Shown piece by piece: positions 49,755-56,324 of a stretch of DNA of 57,267 nucleotides. Location of the stretch: the NCBI GenBank assembly GCA_016215155.1, contig JACRLQ010000040.1, forward strand, positions 1-57,267. The letters are read 5' to 3'. Under the pieces are notes generated by a model, which was given only the letters and a program-made list of their open reading frames with translations, made no database searches and was not told the origin of the DNA. The DNA comes from Nitrospirota bacterium. GTDB lineage: Bacteria > Nitrospirota > Thermodesulfovibrionia > Thermodesulfovibrionales > UBA6898. Within the stretch, counting starts at the first letter, position 1, and each line of letters begins with the position of its first letter. The position numbers were made by a program, and so were the translations under genes.

Positions 49755-50792
49755 ATGATTTATTCAGACGCCATAAGGGACGGGTTCAGGCTTGTCAACA
49801 GCAGGTGGCAGCTTATCGTCGTCCAGACGGTCATGATGCTCTTTAACTGCATAGGCTTTTTCATAATTGTAGGCATACCCCTTGGCGTCGCCTTCATCAT
49901 ATTCGGACTCGACCTTACCGGTCTTTCGCAGATGAACGACGTGCTGGCCCTCTTGAAAAACCCGGCGGAGATACTTTCAAAATACTTCGGCCTGATCCTC
50001 ATGGTCGTGGCCTGCCTTCTGTTTTATATCCTGATGGTCAGCACCGCCGGGCTTTACGTGTTCGGCGGTTCGGTCGGCGTCCTGGGCAGGGCGGTACAGG
50101 ACCCTTCTCAGAAGTTCAGTATGCGCGATTTTTTTGCCGACGGCAGGAGGCTCTTTTTCCCGATGATGTGGTATTCCGTCGTGGCCGGAATTGTCTTTCT
50201 GATAATAACCTTCGGTCTGGGCATCTTCGGAGGAGGTATCGCGGCGATAGTCTCCGCGGCAAAAGGTCAGGACTCGACGCTCGCGCTGTTTCTGGGCATC
50301 TTTTTCTCCATGGTCCTGGCGCTCACGGGCCTCTGCCTCATTCTCGGAGCTCTGGCGGTGACGGTCTATGGCATCGCGGTCCTCTATTACAGGAGGGATG
50401 GGGCTGTAAGATCGTTTACTTCCGCGTTGAGGTTCCTGCGGGCACACCCGCAGGCGTTCTGGCTTTATGTAGTACTCCTGTCAGGCTACATCATGGTCAG
50501 TTTCCTTGTAATGCTGATCGTGTATCCTTTTTATCTGATACCGATACTGGGCACGCTTATATCTTTTCCTTTTCATATAGCCCAGAGTTATCTGGGGCTG
50601 ATCATCCTGACCGTCGTCCTTAATTATTACTACACGCTGGAGATGAAAGGGGCGGGACCCGGGAGGGAGCAGGAAGAAGGTCCGGCCGTCATGCCGGACG
50701 AAGGGTCCATGAGTCCTGCAGATACTTCTCCTTCTCCAGCCGATACGCCAGGGCCAGTTCCTCATCCGAAGGATGACACCGGACCAAACTGA
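49755..50792 (+). CDS. Multi-pass inner-membrane protein of unknown function
   Basis: The 345-residue protein has about six long hydrophobic segments (residues near 20-50, 72-100, 130-165, 172-210, 232-258 and 262-292). They resemble the DUF7847/glycerophosphoryl-diester-phosphodiesterase-associated membrane domains with the early DAIRDGFRLVNSRWQLIVVQ. The C-terminal 45 residues are Pro/Ser/Asp-rich and disordered. That tail is encoded by DNA that overlaps the end of the convergent lipoate ligase by 104 bases. It starts 35 bases after the helicase gene and is probably its operon partner. Confidence 0.72.
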   Translation: MIYSDAIRDGFRLVNSRWQLIVVQTVMMLFNCIGFFIIVGIPLGVAFIIFGLDLTGLSQMNDVLALLKNPAEILSKYFGLILMVVACLLFYILMVSTAGLYVFGGSVGVLGRAVQDPSQKFSMRDFFADGRRLFFPMMWYSVVAGIVFLIITFGLGIFGGGIAAIVSAAKGQDSTLALFLGIFFSMVLALTGLCLILGALAVTVYGIAVLYYRRDGAVRSFTSALRFLRAHPQAFWLYVVLLSGYIMVSFLVMLIVYPFYLIPILGTLISFPFHIAQSYLGLIILTVVLNYYYTLEMKGAGPGREQEEGPAVMPDEGSMSPADTSPSPADTPGPVPHPKDDTGPN

Positions 50793-51567
50793 TCCCAAAG
50801 ATATTTTCGAAGCAGGCGGCAACGGTCCCGCGGAACAGGCCTTCATCCAGACCGGGAATAACGGCCTTCAGTCCCGTCATACACCTCCCCGGGTCCGTGT
50901 CTTTCCCTGTCACGAATATTCTCCGGAGCATCTCTTCAGCGTGGGAATACGGCAGAGAGCCCTGTTGCAGCATGGCGTCGGGCCACCGCCTCTGGGCAGA
51001 CCCGAGGACCTTCCTGCCCGCGCTGAGGACCTCTCCGTATGAACTCGTCTGAAAACAGAGCGGGCTGCCGGTGAGGACCCTTCCTTTTTCACGCTCGTTC
51101 TTCGTTTCAGTTGTTACCCCCGTCCTTTCGAGCGCCAGACTGAAGGCGCTGCTGATACCCCTATAGCTTTCCATAAGCCCTTTCGAAAAAGGCCCAAGGT
51201 CGGTCCTTGCCGAAAAACTGTAGGTCAGTTCATCGTCATGCAGGATCCCCCTGCCGCCGGTAGGCCTCCTTACAATCGGGACATCGTTTGCCCTGCAGTA
51301 TTGCGTGTCGATATCAGTTGCCCGCTGAAAACGGCCGAGGCTTACCGAGGGCCTGTCCCATCCGTAAAATCTTAGCGCCGGGGGCGCGTTGCCGCTCCTT
51401 ACGACCGTTACAATCGCTTCGTCAAGGGCCATATTGAAAGAGGCGGAGCAGTCGCCCGAGTCCATGAGTCTCCAGATCCCGCCATCCCCTGTCTTTGATA
51501 AAGAGGGGGCGCCGAAGCCAACAGTAGGCGCCTTAAGCAGCGGGGCGTCATCTCCTCCGGGTGGCAT
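50689..51567 (-). CDS. Lipoate-protein ligase A / octanoyltransferase (LplA/LipM family)
   Basis: The core of the 292-residue protein starts IWRLMDSGDCSASFNMALDE, the first conserved strand-helix of the biotin/lipoate protein ligase fold. LRFYGWDRPSVSLGRFQ and PIVRRPTGGRGILHDDELTY (the RRxxGGG-like lipoyl site) follow. A Cys (FQTSSYGEV region, CFQ) and Lys (GRKVLGSAQRR) are also present. It attaches or transfers lipoyl/octanoyl groups to E2 and GcvH domains. The first 30 residues (LLKAPTVGFGAPS) come from a 23-bp repeat, so an internal start at 51465 (GGAG five bases upstream) is possible. Confidence 0.83.
   Translation of the reverse strand: MPPGGDDAPLLKAPTVGFGAPSLSKTGDGGIWRLMDSGDCSASFNMALDEAIVTVVRSGNAPPALRFYGWDRPSVSLGRFQRATDIDTQYCRANDVPIVRRPTGGRGILHDDELTYSFSARTDLGPFSKGLMESYRGISSAFSLALERTGVTTETKNEREKGRVLTGSPLCFQTSSYGEVLSAGRKVLGSAQRRWPDAMLQQGSLPYSHAEEMLRRIFVTGKDTDPGRCMTGLKAVIPGLDEGLFRGTVAACFENIFGISLVRCHPSDEELALAYRLEKEKYLQDSWTLRPA
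51518..51540 (+). repeat. Copy of the 23-bp insert repeat inside the lipoate ligase 5' end
   Basis: CCAACAGTAGG at 51518-51528 followed by CGCCTTAAGCAG matches copies at 26929 and 38345 (inverse). On the minus strand it encodes LKAPTVG at the start of the lipoate ligase frame. Confidence 0.6.
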
Positions 51568-51571
51568 CCCC

Positions 51572-52402
51572 CTACCGACCCCCGAAAAAGGCCGCCCTCA
51601 TTTCATGTTTTATCCCGTGCTCCGTGACCCTGTCGTACTCCTCGTTGCGCGACTTGATATTTTTTATCAGGGAGTGTCCCACCTTTGCCGTCTCCGCCTC
51701 GACGGCCGAGCGTATTAAAGAGTTGACGTCGTATGAGGGGTCAAAGGGGACCAGCACTTCTTTTATATCGGAAATCATCCTCAGTGCCTCTGCCCGGTAT
51801 CCGGGGTCGGTCGTGATCTTTACATGGTCGTTTTCATGCTCAAGCAGGCCATTCATAAACGATCCCCACAGCGCGACTTCGCTGTCGGTCAGAGTGGATT
51901 CGGGCGCAAGAGCAGGCATTAAAACCGAGATGTCGGTCCTGAAGTCAAAATCGTATATATTGACCGCGGCGCGCAGGTAACCTCCTTCACGGTTGTAGGT
52001 GGATCCGAACTTATAGGACCAGCCCACGGTCCACCGCGTCTGGCCCGCGTACCGTCGGTTATCGCTGTAATCGAACGGGCCGTTGGCCCTGGTCGATTCC
52101 ATGACCTCCATAAAATTTCTGCCGGAAACGGGATAATATTCATACGTCACATCATCTATATAATTGGGGCTGAAGACCTGCTGCTTGGGCTGAACGACAG
52201 GGGCCTGGTCTTGCCTATGTACATGCCTTGACTCCTGCCTTGGCGCGGGCCTCGCCTTGGGTTTTTTGATATTGTAGGGGTTGTCCGTAACAATGAGGGT
52301 GCCTTCGTCGTTGAAGTACTGATAGACCTCGGCCCGTGCGGACGTATTGAGTGTAAGAAATGTGACAAGCAGGAATAAGAGTATTCGAAGACTCATAATC
52401 AA
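51572..52402 (-). CDS. DUF4124-DUF922 secreted putative Zn-dependent protease
   Basis: The 276-residue protein has a signal peptide (MSLRILLFLLVTFLTLNTSARA). A DUF4124 segment follows (VYQYFNDEGTLIVTDNPYN), then a basic linker. A DUF922 domain (about 95-230) carries ALWGSFMNGLLEHENDHVKI; HENDH fits the HExxH zinc motif and gives the family its label of secreted zinc protease. Activity has not been shown from sequence. It ends four bases before the lipoate ligase frame, which it probably shares a transcript with. Confidence 0.75.
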   Translation of the reverse strand: MIMSLRILLFLLVTFLTLNTSARAEVYQYFNDEGTLIVTDNPYNIKKPKARPAPRQESRHVHRQDQAPVVQPKQQVFSPNYIDDVTYEYYPVSGRNFMEVMESTRANGPFDYSDNRRYAGQTRWTVGWSYKFGSTYNREGGYLRAAVNIYDFDFRTDISVLMPALAPESTLTDSEVALWGSFMNGLLEHENDHVKITTDPGYRAEALRMISDIKEVLVPFDPSYDVNSLIRSAVEAETAKVGHSLIKNIKSRNEEYDRVTEHGIKHEMRAAFFGGR

Positions 52403-52559
52403 TAATAGAATATTTCAGGCAGGGAGGTCACTTTATTAATGGGTGACCCCCATGACTTTCAGTTATGCGGCCATTCCAAATTGCAATAGACAAGTCTGCC
52501 TCCGGGAGCTAACTATGAAATTCTCGAGGGATCAAAACAATATGGGATGTGTCCCTGGT

Positions 52560-52679
52560 TTATACTTTCGCGGACTTCCCCTGAAAGGTCACGACGTCTT
52601 TTATGCCAAGCACTTCGCCGTGAAAGATCTCCGCCTCATCGTCAAACTCAACCTTCGCTGTGTATCCCTTGTATTCCAT
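52560..52679 (-). pseudogene. Truncated HicB-family antitoxin
   Basis: ATG 52679 starts MEYKGYTAKVEFDDEAEIFH, then GEVLGIKDVVTFQGKS, the well-known start of the HicB (COG4226) family. The frame then stops after 39 residues, where full members have 100-110 with a C-terminal Arc/HTH domain. No hicA partner is adjacent. It lies beside a solitary end of the MITE-like repeat and the intact hicAB pair. Confidence 0.7.
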
Positions 52680-52690
52680 CGGTGAATTAT

Positions 52691-52711
52691 CCTTTTGAGA
52701 TAGGCTCTAGT
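52691..52711. repeat. Solitary end of the MITE-like repeat
   Basis: TTTTGAGATAGGCTCTAG resembles the right end of the repeats at 12465-12483 and 38401-38418 (GAGATAGGTTCTAG). No second end or hairpin body is nearby. It overlaps the end of the intact hicB gene. Confidence 0.45.
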
Positions 52712-53036
52712 GACTTAGCTTTGCGCTTACCAGCCTGTTGATGCTGACACCCGCTTCCGCAGCCTGCAGGGCCATCCGTCTGTGGACTTCGGATGGCACT
52801 CGCACAACGAATTTTCCGCTGTAATGCCGAAGGGCTATGGGTTCGGGAACCGCTTCATGGTTCCTCGTCATATCTTTAATGACTCCGGCCACAATGCTAC
52901 GAATACCCTTAAGCGCGGACCCTGGTGCTCCAGCCAGCCAGCTTAAACCGGGGAACTCCGCGCAAAGCCCTATATATTCTCCATCCTCCTCAGACCACGT
53001 AACACGGTACGTGTATTTGTCACTCGCCTTTTTCAT
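52707..53036 (-). CDS. hicB: HicB-type antitoxin with Arc/HicB C-terminal domain
   Basis: The 109-residue protein has the HicB partial RNase-H fold (YTYRVTWSEEDGEYIGLCAE, then FPGLSWLAGAPGSALKGI). A C-terminal ribbon-helix-helix domain follows (GKFVVRVPSEVHRRMALQAA, EAGVSINRLVSAKL) that should bind the promoter. It overlaps the upstream hicA by 17 bases. HicB neutralises the mRNA-cutting HicA toxin. Confidence 0.85.
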   Translation of the reverse strand: MKKASDKYTYRVTWSEEDGEYIGLCAEFPGLSWLAGAPGSALKGIRSIVAGVIKDMTRNHEAVPEPIALRHYSGKFVVRVPSEVHRRMALQAAEAGVSINRLVSAKLSH

Positions 53037-53280
53037 GCTCCGTTTCCTTCCTTTCTATCGCCTTAAGCACCTGCCTGACCTGATATGCCTTGCCCAGCCC
53101 CTTACTGTTTTGAATGTTCACTCGCGGATCGCCGGGCCACGGCGTTTTATATACCCTATGGCTCCCGCTTGAAGCCCGGGCCCGCCCGAAGTAATGGTCG
53201 CAGACCTTGCAAAGCGCGGCATAGCGGACGCCACCCGGGTTGGTCCGCATCTGCGCCACTATATCACGAATATCGGACAT
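53020..53280 (-). CDS. hicA: HicA-type toxin (mRNA interferase-like)
   Basis: The 86-residue protein matches the longer HicA subgroup: NPGGVRYAALCKVCDHYFG, GSHRVYKTPWPGDPRVNIQN with the catalytic His, and AYQVRQVLKAIERKE. HicA has a dsRNA-binding fold and cleaves mRNA. The ATG at 53280 is only about two bases downstream of the predicted transcription start, so the message may be leaderless. A later ATG at codon 11 also exists. Confidence 0.85.
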   Translation of the reverse strand: MSDIRDIVAQMRTNPGGVRYAALCKVCDHYFGRARASSGSHRVYKTPWPGDPRVNIQNSKGLGKAYQVRQVLKAIERKETEHEKGE

Positions 53281-53288
53281 ATACTGTT

Positions 53289-53317
53289 ATAGTATCAATA
53301 GTGATATCATATGTCAA
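53289..53317 (-). promoter_or_regulatory. Promoter of hicAB
   Basis: On the minus strand, TTGACA (53317-53312) and TACTAT (53294-53289) are separated by exactly 17 bases. The spacer holds the palindrome TGATATCA, a possible HicB operator. Confidence 0.65.
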
Positions 53318-53339
53318 CGGGGAGCGACATTATTGATTT

Positions 53340-53430
53340 GTCCGCATCGTCCAGATAAATGGGCTTTCGCGCATTACCCCGGGAGGTGACATGATACGCC
53401 GCCCCGTCGTATTCTATCCTCAGTGGCCTA
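53340..53430 (-). pseudogene. 5' fragment of a RAYT transposase gene
   Basis: Translated on the minus strand it reads RPLRIEYDGAAYHVTSRGNA and then RKPIYLDDAD. This is nearly identical to the N-terminus of the intact transposase at 54149-55000, and the DNA differs at only about ten of 90 positions. The rest of the gene is missing. Its start end abuts the higBA operator. Confidence 0.8.
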
Positions 53431-53436
53431 TTGTGA

Positions 53437-53460
53437 AATTATATAAATACTTATATAATT
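53437..53460. promoter_or_regulatory. Palindromic operator of higBA
   Basis: AATTATATAAATA at 53437 and TACTTATATAATT form a 24-bp inverted repeat with only two central mismatches. It lies five bases before the higB ATG and contains TATAAT/TATATA boxes that can serve as -10, so binding of the antitoxin would block transcription. Confidence 0.6.
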
Positions 53461-53464
53461 GTGT

Positions 53465-53779
53465 ATGAAGCCTTTGAAATTCGTCGGCTCAAGTCTTGAT
53501 GATCTGCGGAATTTCCCTTCTGAGGTCAGACGACATGCCGGTTTTGAGTTGGACGCGGTTCAGCGTGGTCTTGAGCCGTCTGATTGGAAGCCCATGAATA
53601 GTGTTGCGCGCGGGGTACGGGAAATACGCATTCATCTGTTTGGTGAATGGCGTATTATCTATATCGCCAAATTGTCGGATGCGGTCTATGTTCTGCATGC
53701 TTTTCAGAAAAAGACCAGAAAAACCAGGCGTGAAGATATGGATCTGGCTGCGCGCCGTTACAAACTGATAGGAGGTTAG
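53465..53779 (+). CDS. HigB/RelE-like toxin (Gp49, DUF891 family)
   Basis: ATG 53465 gives 104 residues: MKPLKFVGSSLDDLRNFPSE at the start, VREIRIHLFGEWRIIYIAKL in the core, and VYVLHAFQKKTRKTRREDMD, the Phe-Gln-Lys-Lys-Thr signature of phage-Gp49-like RelE toxins. These cleave mRNA on the ribosome. The toxin precedes the antitoxin, the HigBA order. An in-frame TTG two codons earlier is not preferred. Confidence 0.85.
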   Translation: MKPLKFVGSSLDDLRNFPSEVRRHAGFELDAVQRGLEPSDWKPMNSVARGVREIRIHLFGEWRIIYIAKLSDAVYVLHAFQKKTRKTRREDMDLAARRYKLIGG

Positions 53780-53782
53780 AGT

Positions 53783-54067
53783 ATGAAGGAACGGATCACA
53801 AAATCCAGCGGAAATGTTTTTACGGACCTGGGCTTCGATGCCGGCGAGGCTGTTGTTCTCCAGATGCGCGCAAAGCTCATGAACGATCTTCGGGGCTTTA
53901 TCAGTGCAAGCGGTATGTCTCAGACAGAGGCTGCGAAGCGCCTTGGCATCACGCAGTCGCGGGTGTCTGATCTTATGCGCGGGAAGTGGGACAAGTTCAG
54001 CCTCGAAATGCTGGTTTCACTTGAGGCCCGCGTCGGCCGCAAAGTTACACTCGATTTTGCAGCCTGA
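53783..54067 (+). CDS. HigA-like antitoxin, XRE family (HTH_37)
   Basis: The 94-residue protein starts MKERITKSSGNVFTDLGFDA, the typical N-terminus of antitoxins paired with Gp49-like toxins. It has a helix-turn-helix GMSQTEAAKRLGITQSRVSD near residues 48-67. It starts three bases after the toxin stop with GGAGG overlapping it. It should bind the palindrome upstream of the pair. Confidence 0.88.
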   Translation: MKERITKSSGNVFTDLGFDAGEAVVLQMRAKLMNDLRGFISASGMSQTEAAKRLGITQSRVSDLMRGKWDKFSLEMLVSLEARVGRKVTLDFAA

Positions 54068-54143
54068 GACCCTTTTAATCCAGTGAATTGGCTTATGGAC
54101 TTCCGCTCTTTCTCTCTACTTGACTTCTGAGTATTTCAGCCGG

Positions 54144-55056
54144 CGGAGTCAGGCCTTTTTATTTACAATCCTGCTTATCGTAGTATAGTGCAGCCCGAGG
54201 TAAGCGGCAATTTCATTCTGGCTGTAGCCGCATCGTTTAACCGCATCCAGAATCATCCGGTTTCTTTGTTTCTTCTTCCCGACAAGTTCCGCCGCGAAAA
54301 TCTCGCCCAGAGCGGGCCTGCCGAGATACCGCTGGCTTTTCGGTATCTCCTTCAGGCCGTCCACCCCTTTCAGGTATCCCTTAAGCTCTCCTGAGAAGCC
54401 TTCGTCTCCAAGGAGGCCCTGCCCCACGCGGTCCCTCCATATGTTTTTCTCCCCGATGCCGGCGTTTACGAATTCGCGGTAGCGCCGCTCCGCCTTTTTT
54501 CTTTTCGTCCCAAACCGGCCCAGGACCCAGTCGGTTGTGACAGTGGGATGGGGTTTCTCAAATCCGGCGGTGCCGCGATAGCTGCTCCATAGCCAGTCTT
54601 CCGGTTGCCCGGCAGCCCTGGCCCGTACAGGGTTCAGGACGGCGTAGCGGCAGACTTCGAGAAGGTGGGTTTCTTTCTGGATGAGGATTGCCTTATATCT
54701 GCCCTGGAATATGTGGCCGACCCGATTATGGGACCGGTTGAAAAGCTGGGTATAAATGCCATTGAGCTGACGCATGCCCTTGGAGAGATTTCCGTCGGGT
54801 GTCTCGATGACCAGGTGATAATGGTTGTTCATGAGGCAGTAGGCATGACAGAGCCAATTGAATTTAAGGTTGACCTTATTGAGGGCATCAAGAAACATTT
54901 CCCTGTCCGCATCGTCCAGATAAATGGGCTTTCGGGCATTGCCCCTGGAGGTCACATGATACACCGCCCCGTCGTATTCTATCCTAAGCGGCCTGGCCAT
55001 AGAGTGGAGTATAGCACAATTAAAAGCTAAATGCTAAAATTAAAGACCTGACCCCA
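54144..55056. mobile_element. Second RAYT element with imperfect inverted ends
   Basis: GGAGTCAGGCCTTTTTA at 54145 and the inverse of TTAAAGACCTGACCCC (55040-55055) pair at most positions. They flank one transposase gene whose stop codon lies within the left end. The ends differ from those of the element at 2957-3686. Confidence 0.5.
54149..55000 (-). CDS. REP-associated tyrosine transposase with C-terminal HTH
   Basis: The 283-residue protein starts MARPLRIEYDGAVYHVTSRG. It has the metal-binding HxH in LMNNHYHLVIETPDG, VGHIFQGRYKAILI and RYAVLNPVRARA, the Y1 transposase set. Unlike the copy at 2978 it ends in a helix-turn-helix (GYSQNEIAAYLGLHYTTISR, IVNKKA), a known longer RAYT form. A 90-bp fragment of the same gene lies at 53340-53430, which shows past activity or duplication in this patch. 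Confidence 0.9.
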   Translation of the reverse strand: MARPLRIEYDGAVYHVTSRGNARKPIYLDDADREMFLDALNKVNLKFNWLCHAYCLMNNHYHLVIETPDGNLSKGMRQLNGIYTQLFNRSHNRVGHIFQGRYKAILIQKETHLLEVCRYAVLNPVRARAAGQPEDWLWSSYRGTAGFEKPHPTVTTDWVLGRFGTKRKKAERRYREFVNAGIGEKNIWRDRVGQGLLGDEGFSGELKGYLKGVDGLKEIPKSQRYLGRPALGEIFAAELVGKKKQRNRMILDAVKRCGYSQNEIAAYLGLHYTTISRIVNKKA

Positions 55057-55149
55057 ATGGCCCCAATGAAAATGGATCGCCTTGAGGAGGAGATCAAAAA
55101 GATCGCTGCATAAGGGAAAACTGGATTCAGGTCATCTGATGAAAGTGCG

Positions 55150-55320
55150 AAAAATACTTGACACTATCCCGCTACTGTCTTCTCGCCCTTGCTCGTCAAG
55201 CGCTACCTTTGCCTTGAACTCTGCTGCATACCTCTTCCTCTTGGTCTTGCTCATCTGTGTGTGACCTCCTTGCCGTTTGTCGTATTTTACACTTTATACG
55301 ACTGTCCGATTTCCGGGGTC
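55150..55320 (-). pseudogene. Remnant of an IS3-family insertion sequence (orfA start)
   Basis: On the minus strand GAGGTGGACCCCGGAAATC (near 55320) resembles an IS3-type left end. GGAGG and ATG 55254 then start MSKTKRKRYAAEFKAKVALD, the usual OrfA N-terminus. The frame breaks soon after: GEKTVAG appears in another frame at about 55180. No orfB is present. The flanking DNA down to 55057 holds no gene that I can support. Confidence 0.65.
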
Positions 55321-55364
55321 CACCTCTGACAGACCCCCTATGTTTGTTAAGCGGCCGCTAACAT

Positions 55365-55475
55365 TCAACTAATTGTTTGCTTTAAGTCGAATATTTCTTT
55401 GTTCAGTTTTTCTATCTGCATGATATCAAGCCCAAATTTTTTAAGCATTTTGCTTCGGTGCGCTTTTTTCGTCAC
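55365..55475 (-). CDS. Small coiled-coil peptide (36 residues)
   Basis: GTG 55475 lies one base past the stop of the upstream gene (TGATGTG), so it may be translated by reinitiation. The peptide ends in MQIEKLNKEIFDLKQTIS with heptad-like spacing, and its start is basic (TKKAHRSKMLKKF). It is too short for family assignment. An internal ATG at codon 10 is an alternative start. It may be the third gene of the set with the two genes upstream. Confidence 0.35.
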   Translation of the reverse strand: MTKKAHRSKMLKKFGLDIMQIEKLNKEIFDLKQTIS

Positions 55476-55476
55476 A

Positions 55477-56322
55477 TCAAAGCGGGATAAAAAGAAGCAC
55501 TATAGCGATGAAATAAGACCACTTTTCCAAGACATTCCAATCAAAGTTGGTCAATAAGCCAGCAAGCATTAATAAGAATAAAATTGTGCATTCCCACAAT
55601 AAAACTTTTACCCCTAAATCCGCCCTTCTATTTAATGCACTGTGAAGGGTATCGACAATTTCGAGTGTCCTCTCTCTTTCGGCTAATAGCAGCGTCATGC
55701 TCGAAAGAGGCGTAGCAACGTTGATGAGCCCTACCGTCGCTTGAAGCATTTCTGAAATTGTTTTCAAAAATATTATCGATTCTGTATTCCGACTTTCATC
55801 GTGCTTACACATAACTTTATTAATCACTTCCTCAACAAAGGTGACATGTATGTCAGCTTTATTCCTGCCTGTAGCTATATACTTCCCAAGAAGAGCCAAG
55901 TAGGGCTTAGAATATTCTTTTGGAATGCCATAAGGCGATACTGCCAAATCAATAAGGCCAACCAACCTTTTTTGCGTATACTCTTTATTAAGTAGTCTAA
56001 GAGCTAGATTGAACCATTCATTGTCTTCCGGTTGATATGCGATAATCCGAGACTCAACCAATTTGAAAATGCGGTCAACAAGATAATCAGGCAGTGGGTT
56101 AAATTCCTGAAATTCTCTCAATGCGCAAAGGATGCCTGTCAATCTATTTGGAGAAAGCCTTTCTTCTTGGTTAACAAGTATGTCCGTAAGCATTAGACAC
56201 GATGCCATGTTATCTTTCCATTTATATAATGCATCTATAACAACTCCATAAACAAGACCGGGCTCATCATTCACCCCGTAGAGTGTTGAGTGAAAGATTT
56301 CATCAGCTTGTTCATTTATCAT
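55477..56322 (-). CDS. Helical protein with two C-terminal membrane segments, unknown function
   Basis: ATG 56322 is chosen because GGGAG lies six bases upstream, inside the end of the PRTase-like gene. The 281-residue protein is mostly alpha-helical (residues 1-220; repeated stretches such as NEWFNLALRLLNKEYTQKRL suggest HEAT-like packing). It ends with two membrane helices (about 238-255, LWECTILFLLMLAGLL, and 265-281, YFIAIVLLFIPL). No known domain was recognised. The DNA is AT-rich, unlike the main chromosome here. A soluble sensor or partner part tied to a membrane pore is the layout of many conflict-system effectors, but this is inference. Confidence 0.65.
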   Translation of the reverse strand: MINEQADEIFHSTLYGVNDEPGLVYGVVIDALYKWKDNMASCLMLTDILVNQEERLSPNRLTGILCALREFQEFNPLPDYLVDRIFKLVESRIIAYQPEDNEWFNLALRLLNKEYTQKRLVGLIDLAVSPYGIPKEYSKPYLALLGKYIATGRNKADIHVTFVEEVINKVMCKHDESRNTESIIFLKTISEMLQATVGLINVATPLSSMTLLLAERERTLEIVDTLHSALNRRADLGVKVLLWECTILFLLMLAGLLTNFDWNVLEKWSYFIAIVLLFIPL

Positions 56323-56324
56323 AT

